A DNA stretch of 25,562 nt from CBFCZU01 sp965602635 (GTDB lineage Bacteria; Planctomycetota; Phycisphaerae; SM23-33), in the NCBI GenBank assembly GCA_965602635.1, contig CBFCZU010000031.1, positions 1 through 25,562 on the forward strand. Direction: 5' to 3'. The notes below the pieces were generated by a model, which worked only from the letters and a program-made list of their open reading frames with translations, was not told the DNA's origin and ran no database searches. How positions within the stretch are numbered: position 1 is the first letter of the stretch; each line of letters opens with the position of its first letter. Position numbers and translations under genes: made by a program. Shown here piece after piece: positions 14,014-21,099 of the stretch.

Positions 14014-15363
14014 TCACTGGGCCCTCGGCGCCGGCTGCGTCGAAGGCTGCCTGTAGTGCGGTGTCCGGGCCTTGGCCTCCGGCAGGGGGGCCTTCTGGCG
14101 CGGGTCCCTGTACATGTGCACCTCGTCGAAGAGGAACGCCCCCGGGGGCCAGTAGGCGTACACCTCGATCCTCAACCAGCGTACGTTTCCCGGCAGCCCG
14201 CCGCGCGGGGGGAACGCGGCCGCGTAATGCTTCCACGCGCCTTGCTTGTTGCGGCAGGCGAGATACCAGCGGTACACCTCGCGGCGGTGGCGGTCCGGGT
14301 GCTGTTGCGCGTCCTCTTTGATCAGTTGCTTGCGCTTGTCGGCGGGCAGCTTGGCGAACTCCCCGGCCGTCATTTTCAGTTCGTTCAGGCTGACCTCGCT
14401 GATGGCGTCGGCCAGGGCGGTAAAGTCCGCGAAGCCCTTGACGAATATCTTGGGGAAGAAGATACCCCCCGTCCGCCCCTTCATGTCGGCGACGAGCCAG
14501 TAGCGCCGAGTTCCCCCAACGCGATGTTTCGCGTTGGGGGTCCCCTTCCCCTGCCCGGGCTTGGCGTCGATCCATTCGCTGCGGTAGTGGACGCCCTCCA
14601 GGGCGGCGACGGTGGCGTACTTGTCGGCGACCGTGCCGATGGCGGGGGGGCTCTTGGGATCGGCCTTGCCCAGCCGCAGGTCGCGCTGGTACTCGAGCCA
14701 CTTTTCCCGGTCCAGGTCGGTGAAGATCTTCAGCACCTTGCCCTTCCGCCCGGCTCGCGGGTCGGGCACGAGCTTTGTCGATACGTTGTCGGGCCTGGCC
14801 CAGCCGGCGCGTCCGGCCTCGAAGCCGCCATTGCGGTTGAGCGGCTTGCCGAACTTTGCGGGCTCGGCCTCGTCGCCGTACTCGGGAGGCCGCCACTCGG
14901 CAGAGCGGGTGATCGCCTCGACGACCTCGCGGGCGATCAGCCCGCGGGCACGCTCCGTCTCGTCGGAGAACGCCCTGGTCCAGGCCGCCGGCTTCGAGCC
15001 GGACACGTCCACGCAGCGGACTTCCGCCCGGATGTTCGCCCCGACCTTCTGCACGTCCCCGTAAACGGCCAGGTGGGCACCGGCCCGCTCCTTCAGGAGC
15101 TTGACGATCTCGGCGTCGGGTGTTTTCAGCGAGACCCCGCCAGCGGGGGTAAGCTCAGCCGTGGTCAGCCGGTCGATCACCGTGTAGTCCTTGTGCCGCC
15201 GCAGGCGGGTGCGGATCGAGTCAGCCAGTTGCGAGCCGTAGGCCGCCTTCTCCCGGCAGGCGAGGTCGAAAACGACGACGTACCGCCGGCTGGGGGGCCT
15301 GGACGTGGCCTCGCCGCCGGCCGGGGCCAGCGCCGCCAACGCGATCAGAATTGCCTCCCTCAT
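14014..15363 (-). CDS. Secreted protein with CsgG/TolB-N-like domain, C-terminal part unrecognised
   Basis: This 449-residue protein starts with a short signal-peptide-like segment (MREAILIALAALAPAGGEA). About residues 25-140 resemble the nucleotide-binding-like domain of CsgG, FlgO and TolB-N families: RRYVVVFDLACREKAAYGSQ, then LADSIRTRLRRHKDYTVIDR, then AHLAVYGDVQKVGANIRAEV. These families sit in the periplasm or outer membrane. From about residue 175 (NRNGGFEAGRAGW) the protein resembles beta-rich carbohydrate-binding-like modules of planctomycete secreted proteins, but I do not recognise a family. The ATG at 15363 has GGAG 8 bases upstream. A perfect 12-bp inverted repeat (14513-14540) lies in frame within this gene. 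It is divergent from gspE and heads an apparent operon with the esterase. Confidence 0.55.
   Translation of the reverse strand: MREAILIALAALAPAGGEATSRPPSRRYVVVFDLACREKAAYGSQLADSIRTRLRRHKDYTVIDRLTTAELTPAGGVSLKTPDAEIVKLLKERAGAHLAVYGDVQKVGANIRAEVRCVDVSGSKPAAWTRAFSDETERARGLIAREVVEAITRSAEWRPPEYGDEAEPAKFGKPLNRNGGFEAGRAGWARPDNVSTKLVPDPRAGRKGKVLKIFTDLDREKWLEYQRDLRLGKADPKSPPAIGTVADKYATVAALEGVHYRSEWIDAKPGQGKGTPNAKHRVGGTRRYWLVADMKGRTGGIFFPKIFVKGFADFTALADAISEVSLNELKMTAGEFAKLPADKRKQLIKEDAQQHPDRHRREVYRWYLACRNKQGAWKHYAAAFPPRGGLPGNVRWLRIEVYAYWPPGAFLFDEVHMYRDPRQKAPLPEAKARTPHYRQPSTQPAPRAQ
14513..14540. repeat. Perfect 12-bp inverted repeat inside a coding region
   Basis: CCCCCAACGCGA and TCGCGTTGGGGG flank a 4-base loop TGTT. 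On the coding (minus) strand the element is in frame and encodes PNAKHRVGG within the CsgG-like secreted protein. The degree of symmetry is much greater than chance would give in a codon-constrained region, which suggests an inserted REP-like palindromic element. Confidence 0.75.
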
Positions 15364-15402
15364 AGTCACAACTCCAGGGGAACCTCGACGGCTTGTGCGA
15401 CA

Positions 15403-15431
15403 TCTATAATGTACGGCCGCTGTGAAGACAA
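15403..15431 (-). promoter_or_regulatory. Possible promoter of the CsgG-like gene
   Basis: On the minus strand TTGTCT (15431-15426), a 17-base spacer and TATAGA (15408-15403) give a moderate consensus match, about 40 bases before the ATG at 15363. Confidence 0.45.
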
Positions 15432-15521
15432 GTTGCCCCGGCCGCCGGATTGCCCCAGGCCGCGGTTTTTGGGCCTCATCTGGGCAATAAGCGCCGCGCC
15501 GCGGCGTTTGATACAAAGGAC

Positions 15522-15577
15522 GGGCACGGAACGAGCGTGCGCCCTTTGGGTTAGACTACTGTAAGCCTAACGAAGGG
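15522..15577 (+). promoter_or_regulatory. Overlapping hairpins upstream of gspE
   Basis: GGGCACG (15522-15528) can pair with CGTGC plus CCC (15536-15544, one bulge). Alternatively CCCTT (15542-15546) and GTTAG (15550-15554) can pair with AAGGG (15573-15577) and CTAAC (15567-15571). The two hairpins share 15542-15544, so they exclude each other. No clear sigma-70 promoter for gspE was found in 15364-15606. Confidence 0.3.
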
Positions 15578-15606
15578 TTCTGACCGATTTATCTAGAGGG
15601 ACCAGC

Positions 15607-17277
15607 ATGAGCATTGGCGAGGTACTGCTGGAGAAGGACCTGATCACGGCCGACAACCTGGCCGAGGCCCTGGCTCTGCGCAAGAAGACCGGATCACGCC
15701 TGGACAAGATCCTGGTGGAGCTCGGCCACGTCTCCGAGCAGCAGGTCCTCAGCGTCATGGCCGAGCAGTTGGGCATGGAGATGGTGGACCTGACCGAGGT
15801 GACCATCGACGTGGAGACCCTCCGGGCGCTTCCCCCGAAACTGGTTTACCGCCGCGGGCTGGTGCCCCTGACCAAGGAGAACGGCACCCTCCGGGTGGCC
15901 ACCGCCGACCCGTTCGACCTGTACTGCTTCGACGAGGTGCGCATGCTCACCGGGCTGGAGGTCCAGCCGGTGCTGGCCTGCTCCGACGAGATCGACAAGG
16001 TCGTCAAGACCTACTACGGAGTCGGGGGAGAGACCATCGACGAGATGATGGACTCCAACGACGTGGAGGTCCTGGGCAACCCCAGCGGCGACACCGAGGA
16101 CCTGCTGGAGATGGCGCAGGAAGCCTCGGTGATCAAGCTCGTCAACGAGTTCTTCCTGGAGGCGCTGAAGGAGCGGGCCAGTGACATCCACATAGAGCCA
16201 TACGAGCGTGACCTGAAGATCCGCTATCGCATCGACGGCGTGCTCCAGGAAACGGTCGTCCCGCCGCAGATACGCAAGTTCCAGGCGGCCATCATCTCGC
16301 GCATCAAGATCATGTCCCAGCTCAACATCGCCGAGAAGCGGCTGCCGCAGGACGGGCGGATCAGCCTCCAGGTGGGGGGGCGGCAGATCGACGTCCGCGT
16401 GAGCGTCATCCCCATGCTCTTCGGCGAGGGCGTGGTGATGAGGCTGCTGGACAAGAGCACGGTGATGTTCACCCTGCCCCAGTTGGGCATGGCCGAGGAC
16501 ACGTTCGAGGACTTCCACCAGCTCATCGCCCGCCCCCACGGGATCGTGCTGGTGACGGGCCCGACGGGCTCGGGCAAGACGACCACGCTTTACGCGGCCC
16601 TGCACGAGATCGTCTCCCCCGCCATCAAGGTGGTGACCATCGAGGACCCGGTGGAGTACGACCTGGAAGGTGTCAACCAGATCCACGTCAAGCCGAAGAT
16701 CGGGCTGACCTTCGCCCGCGGGCTCAGGCACATCCTCCGGCACGACCCGGACGTGGTGATGATCGGCGAGATCCGCGACCTGGAGACGGCCGAGGCCGCC
16801 GTGCAGGCCGCCCTCACCGGGCACCTGGTCTTCTCCACCCTGCACACTAACGACGCCGCCTCCTCGGCCACCCGGATGCTGGACATGGGCGTGGAGCCGT
16901 TCCTGGTGACCTCCACCGTGGAGGCGGCCATGGCCCAGCGACTGGTGCGAACCATCTGCCCGGACTGCAAGGAAGAGTACGAGGCGGACCCGGACGCGCT
17001 GCCCCGTGACGCGCACATCCTGGCGGGGCAGAAGCTCTCCCGCGGCGCCGGCTGCCGGAAGTGCCGCGGCACGGGGTACCTTGGTCGGACCGGGCTGTTC
17101 GAGCTGATGACGACCTCGGATAGCATTCGAGAGAGGATCATGCGCCGCGCCCCCGCCGGCGAGGTGCTGGCCGCTGCCAAGGCCGACGGGCTGCGACTGC
17201 TGCGCGAGGACGGCTGGATGAAGGTCCGTGAAGGCGTCACCACCCCCGAAGAGGTCATCCGGTCAACCAAGGCGTGA
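15607..17277 (+). CDS. gspE: Type II secretion/type IV pilus assembly ATPase GspE (PilB-like)
   Basis: This 556-residue cytoplasmic hexameric ATPase would power pseudopilus assembly. An MshEN/GspE N-terminal domain covers about 1-150. The catalytic core has Walker A GPTGSGKTTT (318-327, Lys324), the Asp box IEDPVEYDLEG, Walker B VVMIGEIRD with Glu388, and the His box GHLVFSTLHTNDA. A zinc site is formed by Cys451/Cys454 (CPDC) and Cys483/Cys486 (CRKC), followed by GTGYLGRTGLFEL. The tetracysteine motif is seen in both GspE and PilB. AGAGGG lies 6 bases before the ATG. It is the first gene of the operon. GspE is preferred over PilB because gspF to gspK follow in type II secretion order. Confidence 0.95.
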   Translation: MSIGEVLLEKDLITADNLAEALALRKKTGSRLDKILVELGHVSEQQVLSVMAEQLGMEMVDLTEVTIDVETLRALPPKLVYRRGLVPLTKENGTLRVATADPFDLYCFDEVRMLTGLEVQPVLACSDEIDKVVKTYYGVGGETIDEMMDSNDVEVLGNPSGDTEDLLEMAQEASVIKLVNEFFLEALKERASDIHIEPYERDLKIRYRIDGVLQETVVPPQIRKFQAAIISRIKIMSQLNIAEKRLPQDGRISLQVGGRQIDVRVSVIPMLFGEGVVMRLLDKSTVMFTLPQLGMAEDTFEDFHQLIARPHGIVLVTGPTGSGKTTTLYAALHEIVSPAIKVVTIEDPVEYDLEGVNQIHVKPKIGLTFARGLRHILRHDPDVVMIGEIRDLETAEAAVQAALTGHLVFSTLHTNDAASSATRMLDMGVEPFLVTSTVEAAMAQRLVRTICPDCKEEYEADPDALPRDAHILAGQKLSRGAGCRKCRGTGYLGRTGLFELMTTSDSIRERIMRRAPAGEVLAAAKADGLRLLREDGWMKVREGVTTPEEVIRSTKA

Positions 17278-17330
17278 AGCGCCTGTGAGAGCGCGAATCC
17301 GCGGGTCCGCAAACTAACGATACTGTCAAT

Positions 17331-18527
17331 ATGCCGACGTTCGATTACATCGCGAAGGACCCTTCCGGCCTCGAGCGGACCGGCGTCATGCAGGCCGACA
17401 GCGAGGCCGCCGTGGTCCACACCCTGGGCCAGCGCGCCCTGTTCCCGGTTACGATCGCCCCCCGGACGACCCCCGCCGGGCGGGGCGGCACGGGAAGGCG
17501 CGTCAAGTTCCGCGAGCTGTCCGTCGCCTACGGGCAGTTGGCCGACCTGCTGCGGGCGGGCGTGCCCATGCTCCGGGCGCTGGAGATCCTCTCGCGGGCG
17601 ACCGTCAACGCCCGCCTGATGCAGCTCATCGACCAGGTCCGCGAGGACATCGCCTCCGGCCAGACGCTCGCCGACGCACTGGGCAAGCAACCGAAGGTCT
17701 TCAGCGACCTGCACGTAGCCATGGTCCGGGCCGGCGAGCACGCCGGCTTCCTGGAGGACGTGCTCACCAACCTCGCCGGCTTCCTGGAGCGCCAGGACGA
17801 GCTGCGAGGCAAGGTCCGCGGGGCGCTGGTCTATCCGGTCATCCTGGCGGTGATGGGGATGGCGGCCGTCACGGTGATACTCCTGTTCCTGGTGCCTCAG
17901 TTCCGGCAGTTCCTCGCCGACGTGCCCCTGCCGCTGCCGTCGCAGATCCTCTTCGGGCTGTCAGCTTCTCTCCGCACCCACGGGCTGCTGATAGTGGGCG
18001 CGGCGGCGCTGGTGGCCCTGCCGATCGGCGGGTACGTCCGCAGCGAGGCCGGGCAAAGACTCTGGGCAGCCTGGCAGTTGAGGATCCCCCTGGCCGGAAG
18101 GGCCGTCCGAATGGTCGCCATCACCCGCTTCTGCCGCGTGCTGGGAACCATGCTGGCCAACGGCGTGCCCATCATCCTGGCCCTGGGCATCTCCAAGGAC
18201 GCCACGGGCAACGCCCTGCTGGCCGAGGCGATCGAGAAAGCGGCCGAGAACGTCCGAGCCGGCGAGCCGCTGGCGGAGCCGCTCCAGCGCAGCGGGCTGT
18301 TCCCCATCGAGATCGTCGAGATGATCGCCGTGGGCGAGGAGTCCAACCAGTTGGAGAACGTGCTGGTGCACGTCGCCGACGCTGTGGAGCGCCGCACCAA
18401 CCGCCAGGTGGACACGGCCGTGAGGCTCATCGAACCGCTGATGCTGATGTTCATGGCGGGCGTCATTGGATTCATCGCGATCGGTCTGCTATACCCGATC
18501 TTCACAATGGCTCGAACGATGCAATGA
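17331..18527 (+). CDS. gspF: Type II secretion inner-membrane platform protein GspF
   Basis: This 398-residue polytopic membrane protein contains the two repeated cytoplasmic T2SSF domains of GspF/PilC (about 62-185 and 265-385). The first includes YGQLADLLRAGVPMLRALEI and FSDLHVAMVRAGEHAGFLED; the second includes FCRVLGTMLANGVPIILALG and EMIAVGEESNQLENVLVHVA. Membrane segments are seen at about 168-189, 220-240 and 370-393 (LMLMFMAGVIGFIAIGLLYP). It starts with the usual MPTFDYIAKDPSG. It couples the ATPase to pseudopilin extraction from the membrane. It follows gspE after 53 bp; the ribosome-binding site is weak, so coupling with gspE may help. Confidence 0.95.
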   Translation: MPTFDYIAKDPSGLERTGVMQADSEAAVVHTLGQRALFPVTIAPRTTPAGRGGTGRRVKFRELSVAYGQLADLLRAGVPMLRALEILSRATVNARLMQLIDQVREDIASGQTLADALGKQPKVFSDLHVAMVRAGEHAGFLEDVLTNLAGFLERQDELRGKVRGALVYPVILAVMGMAAVTVILLFLVPQFRQFLADVPLPLPSQILFGLSASLRTHGLLIVGAAALVALPIGGYVRSEAGQRLWAAWQLRIPLAGRAVRMVAITRFCRVLGTMLANGVPIILALGISKDATGNALLAEAIEKAAENVRAGEPLAEPLQRSGLFPIEIVEMIAVGEESNQLENVLVHVADAVERRTNRQVDTAVRLIEPLMLMFMAGVIGFIAIGLLYPIFTMARTMQ

Positions 18528-18604
18528 TCCCGCTCGGGGCCTGCCCCCGCGGAGAACCGAAAGCCAAGAACGTCTCATGAAATCATGAAACCACGGAAAG
18601 GAGC

Positions 18605-19072
18605 ATGAAGGTGAATTCGAGCAAGACAGGCAGGCGGGGCTTCACCCTGATCGAGGTCCTGCTGGTGATTCTACTGCTGGGAATGCTGGCGACAGTGGCG
18701 ATCGTGGCCATCGGCGGCACGCGCGAGAAGGCCCGGGTTGACCTCACCAAGGTGCTGGTGCAGCAGACCGTCCCCAATGCGCTGGACCGGTACAACAACG
18801 ACATCCAGCACTATCCCACCGAGGACGAGGGCGGGCTGGAGGCCCTGCGCAAGAAGCCCAGCTTCGGTGACGACGAGAAGCTGGGCGAGAAATGGGCCGG
18901 GCCTTACCTCACGAAGGAACCCAAGGACGTCTGGGGCAATGCCCTGACCTATGAGGTCGTCGAGGACGCCGAGGCCGGCAGCCCGAAGTACAAGCTCTGG
19001 TCCAATGGGCCCAACGGGCAGAGCGGCGACGACGACGACATCAAGAGCATCGAAGATGAAGAGGAGATCTGA
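18605..19072 (+). CDS. gspG: Major pseudopilin GspG
   Basis: This 155-residue major pseudopilin has a leader ending in Gly12, the prepilin peptidase site GFTLIEVLL (cut before Phe13), the conserved Glu17 (Glu5 of the mature form) and a hydrophobic helix to about residue 37. The C-terminal domain carries the GspG signature: LDRYNNDIQHYPTEDEGGLE, DVWGNALTYE, then SNGPNGQSGDDDD, where relatives bind calcium. It assembles into the periplasmic pseudopilus after cleavage and methylation by a prepilin peptidase, which is not encoded here. AAAGGAG lies just before the ATG. The C-terminus is unusually acidic (IKSIEDEEEI). The last 17 bases overlap gspH. Confidence 0.95.
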   Translation: MKVNSSKTGRRGFTLIEVLLVILLLGMLATVAIVAIGGTREKARVDLTKVLVQQTVPNALDRYNNDIQHYPTEDEGGLEALRKKPSFGDDEKLGEKWAGPYLTKEPKDVWGNALTYEVVEDAEAGSPKYKLWSNGPNGQSGDDDDIKSIEDEEEI

Positions 19073-19676
19073 TCAGACGCTGACTGCGGCCAGGGCCACC
19101 GGCGCGGGCTTCACGCTGCTGGAGATGATCCTCGCGATGGTGCTGGTCGTGCTTCTGGCGAGCCTGGCGGTGGGGGGCCTGCTGGGCACGCTGGCATCCA
19201 CGCGAACCAAGGAGCACTCCAGCCGGATCGCCTCGCTGCTCCGCGCCGCCCGGGCCGAGGCCGCCAACACCGCCTGCCGGCTGCGACTGTCGTTTGACCC
19301 CGAGACCACCCAGCCGCTGCTGGGCATCGAGCGCGACGCCCTGGGCGACCCGGGCGTCTTCGAGCCCGTCGACACCTGGTGGACCAAGCTCGCCGCGCTC
19401 GACAGCGGCATTCGGATCCTGCTATGCGAGCGGACCGGCGCCAGCGACTTCGTCGAGGTCGGCGCCGAGACCACCGGCGGGGGCGACGATGAGCCCGAAC
19501 TCGCGGAGGTGACCTTCTACCCCGACGGGTCAAGCGACTCGGTACGCATCGTCCTGGGCAACGACGACGAGGACAGGCCCTGGAAGGTCGAGGTCACGCT
19601 CAACGGAGTTGACGGAAGCATCAATACGCGCCGGATCGACGAGGAAGAAGCCCAAGAAGAAGAGCTGTCTCCATGA
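19056..19676 (+). CDS. gspH: Minor pseudopilin GspH-like
   Basis: This is a 206-residue type IV pilin-like protein. The cleavage site is at Gly18 (GAGFTLLEMILAMVL, Phe19 as +1, Glu23 as +5) followed by a hydrophobic helix to about 43. The RIASLLRAARAEAANTACRL helix and LSFDPETTQPLLGI are typical of GspH-type minor pseudopilins. It would sit in the pseudopilus tip complex. The ATG at 19056 lies inside the end of gspG (17-base overlap), the only in-frame start that leaves a normal leader length. The acidic C-terminus (RRIDEEEAQEEELSP) coincides with the purine-rich ribosome-binding region for gspI, which it overlaps by 4 bases (ATGA). Confidence 0.85.
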   Translation: MKRRSDQTLTAARATGAGFTLLEMILAMVLVVLLASLAVGGLLGTLASTRTKEHSSRIASLLRAARAEAANTACRLRLSFDPETTQPLLGIERDALGDPGVFEPVDTWWTKLAALDSGIRILLCERTGASDFVEVGAETTGGGDDEPELAEVTFYPDGSSDSVRIVLGNDDEDRPWKVEVTLNGVDGSINTRRIDEEEAQEEELSP

Positions 19677-20182
19677 CGCATGACCAGCGCGACATGACGG
19701 GCGGGCATCATCCGGCCGGCGCTGCGAGGCGCCGGTCCTCCCGCCGCGCTGCGACATCGCCCAGGAGCCCGCGCGGCGTCATCCTGCTGGAGATCCTGCT
19801 GGCGCTGGGCCTGTTTGTGCTGGCGGCGGCGGTGATCGGCTCGGCCATGACGAGCTGCATGGCGGCCACCGCCAGGATTCGCCGCCACAGCCAGGCGATG
19901 GACCTGGCCCAGACGGTGCTGGCCGAACTGGCCACCGGGCAGGTGGAGATGGCCAACACCTCACCCACACAGTTCATCCAGGAGACCGAGGAGGGCGAGA
20001 GGGTCATCGCCGAGGGCTGGACCTACGAGATCGAGCTCGAGGAGCTGACCGACATGGCGGACCTGAAGTGCGTCAGCGTGATCGTCCGTGACGACCAGAC
20101 CCACCAGCCCACGGTCTGCCGGCTGACGCAGTGGATGTTCGCCCCGGCGGACGAGCTGGAAGGCGAGGAGTTCGCGCCGTGA
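19673..20182 (+). CDS. gspI: Minor pseudopilin GspI-like
   Basis: This is a 169-residue minor pseudopilin. The leader is long (35 residues) and basic. The predicted processing site is RG/VILLEILLAL, cut after Gly35, with Val36 in place of the usual Phe or Met at +1 and Glu40 at +5. A hydrophobic helix runs to about 58, followed by LAQTVLAELATGQVEM, similar to the LAxxxLxxL region of GspI. The C-terminal part is a small beta domain (GWTYEIELEEL). GspI with GspJ and GspK normally forms the tip complex. The start overlaps gspH by ATGA and its stop overlaps the GTG of gspJ. Confidence 0.8.
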   Translation: MTHDQRDMTGGHHPAGAARRRSSRRAATSPRSPRGVILLEILLALGLFVLAAAVIGSAMTSCMAATARIRRHSQAMDLAQTVLAELATGQVEMANTSPTQFIQETEEGERVIAEGWTYEIELEELTDMADLKCVSVIVRDDQTHQPTVCRLTQWMFAPADELEGEEFAP

Positions 20183-21099
20183 GACGCCGCACGCCCAACG
20201 CCGGCCTGACGCTGCTGGAGGTGATCCTCGCGATCACGCTGGTGATCCTGCTGGTCGGGGCGGTGTACGCCTTTCAATACAACATTCTCAGCCGGCGGGA
20301 CCACAACCAGCGGCAGAACGAGGCGATCTTCGCCCGGCGGCGAGTGATGGACCTCATGGCGGCGGAAGTCCAAAGCACGCTCTTCTACCCGATGCTCCAG
20401 ATGGGCGTGGAGGGGACCGAGGAGCGGATCAACTTCATGCGGGCGGTGATCCCGAGCAACGCCGTGTTCCTCGAGCAGTCCACTGCCACGGGCACGGCGA
20501 TCGGAGACCTCTGGCAGTACGGCGAGGAGCAGGAGTCCGAGACCGCGGCGTTCGATCCCCAGCACGACGTCCAGCTTGTCGGCTACCGCCTCTACCGCTA
20601 CGAGGATGAGGACGGGGTCGAGCAGGTCGGCGGGCTGGAGCGCACCTGCCAGCGGACCCTCCAGGCCCAGACCAGCGAGGAGGGCGAGAACATCGAGGTC
20701 TCGCTGCTCACCGAGCACGTGAAGTTCCTGAACATCGAGTACTACGACGGCACGCAATGGATGGGCTCGTGGCAGGGCGAGGACCTGCCGGTGGCGATCC
20801 GGATTTCGATAGGCACGCAGCCGCTGGAGGAGGGCGCCTCGCCGGAGGAGTATCCCTACGAGACGACGTCGCGGGTCGTGGCTCTGGCGAGCGCCGACCC
20901 GGCCGGCGAGGGCCCTGGCCGCTCCGGACGCCCGGGGCGGGTCGGAGACGTCTTCGACGGCGTGGACGGCAGCCGCCGGCGCGGGGACGTATTCCAGGGC
21001 GGAGACGTATTCGAGGGCGGGGACGTGTTCGAGGGCGGAGACGTATTCGAGGGCGGGGACGTATTCAGAGGCAGCCGGCGGCGAGGCACAGGCCGATGA
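20179..21099 (+). CDS. gspJ: Minor pseudopilin GspJ-like with C-terminal repeat extension
   Basis: This is a 306-residue minor pseudopilin, longer than the usual ~200. The GTG at 20179 overlaps the gspI stop (GTGA), and GGCGAGGAG lies 8 bases before it. The processing site is at Gly9 (AGLTLLEVILAI, Leu10 at +1, Glu14 at +5). The core to about residue 245 matches GspJ-like proteins (QLVGYRLYRYEDEDG, VEQVGGLERTC, VKFLNIEYYDGTQW). After a Pro/Gly/Arg-rich linker (about 246-260), the C-terminus holds tandem GDVFEG hexapeptides framed by two copies of GSRRRG. This tail is absent from GspJ as I know it. The stop overlaps gspK by ATGA. Confidence 0.82.
   Translation: MRRRTPNAGLTLLEVILAITLVILLVGAVYAFQYNILSRRDHNQRQNEAIFARRRVMDLMAAEVQSTLFYPMLQMGVEGTEERINFMRAVIPSNAVFLEQSTATGTAIGDLWQYGEEQESETAAFDPQHDVQLVGYRLYRYEDEDGVEQVGGLERTCQRTLQAQTSEEGENIEVSLLTEHVKFLNIEYYDGTQWMGSWQGEDLPVAIRISIGTQPLEEGASPEEYPYETTSRVVALASADPAGEGPGRSGRPGRVGDVFDGVDGSRRRGDVFQGGDVFEGGDVFEGGDVFEGGDVFRGSRRRGTGR
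20983..21072. repeat. Five tandem 18-bp repeats in the 3' end of gspJ
   Basis: Five contiguous copies of an 18-bp unit, consensus GGRGACGTATTCGAGGGC, start at 20983, 21001, 21019, 21037 and 21055. Each encodes GDVFEG or a variant (first GDVFQG, last GDVFRG). A diverged sixth copy (GDVFDG) lies upstream near 20944. Third positions alternate between copies, as expected of slippage with some later divergence. Confidence 0.9.

Noticed and set aside
20983..21072. CRISPR array
   Set aside because: The repeats are directly contiguous with no unique spacers and encode an in-frame hexapeptide repeat in GspJ.
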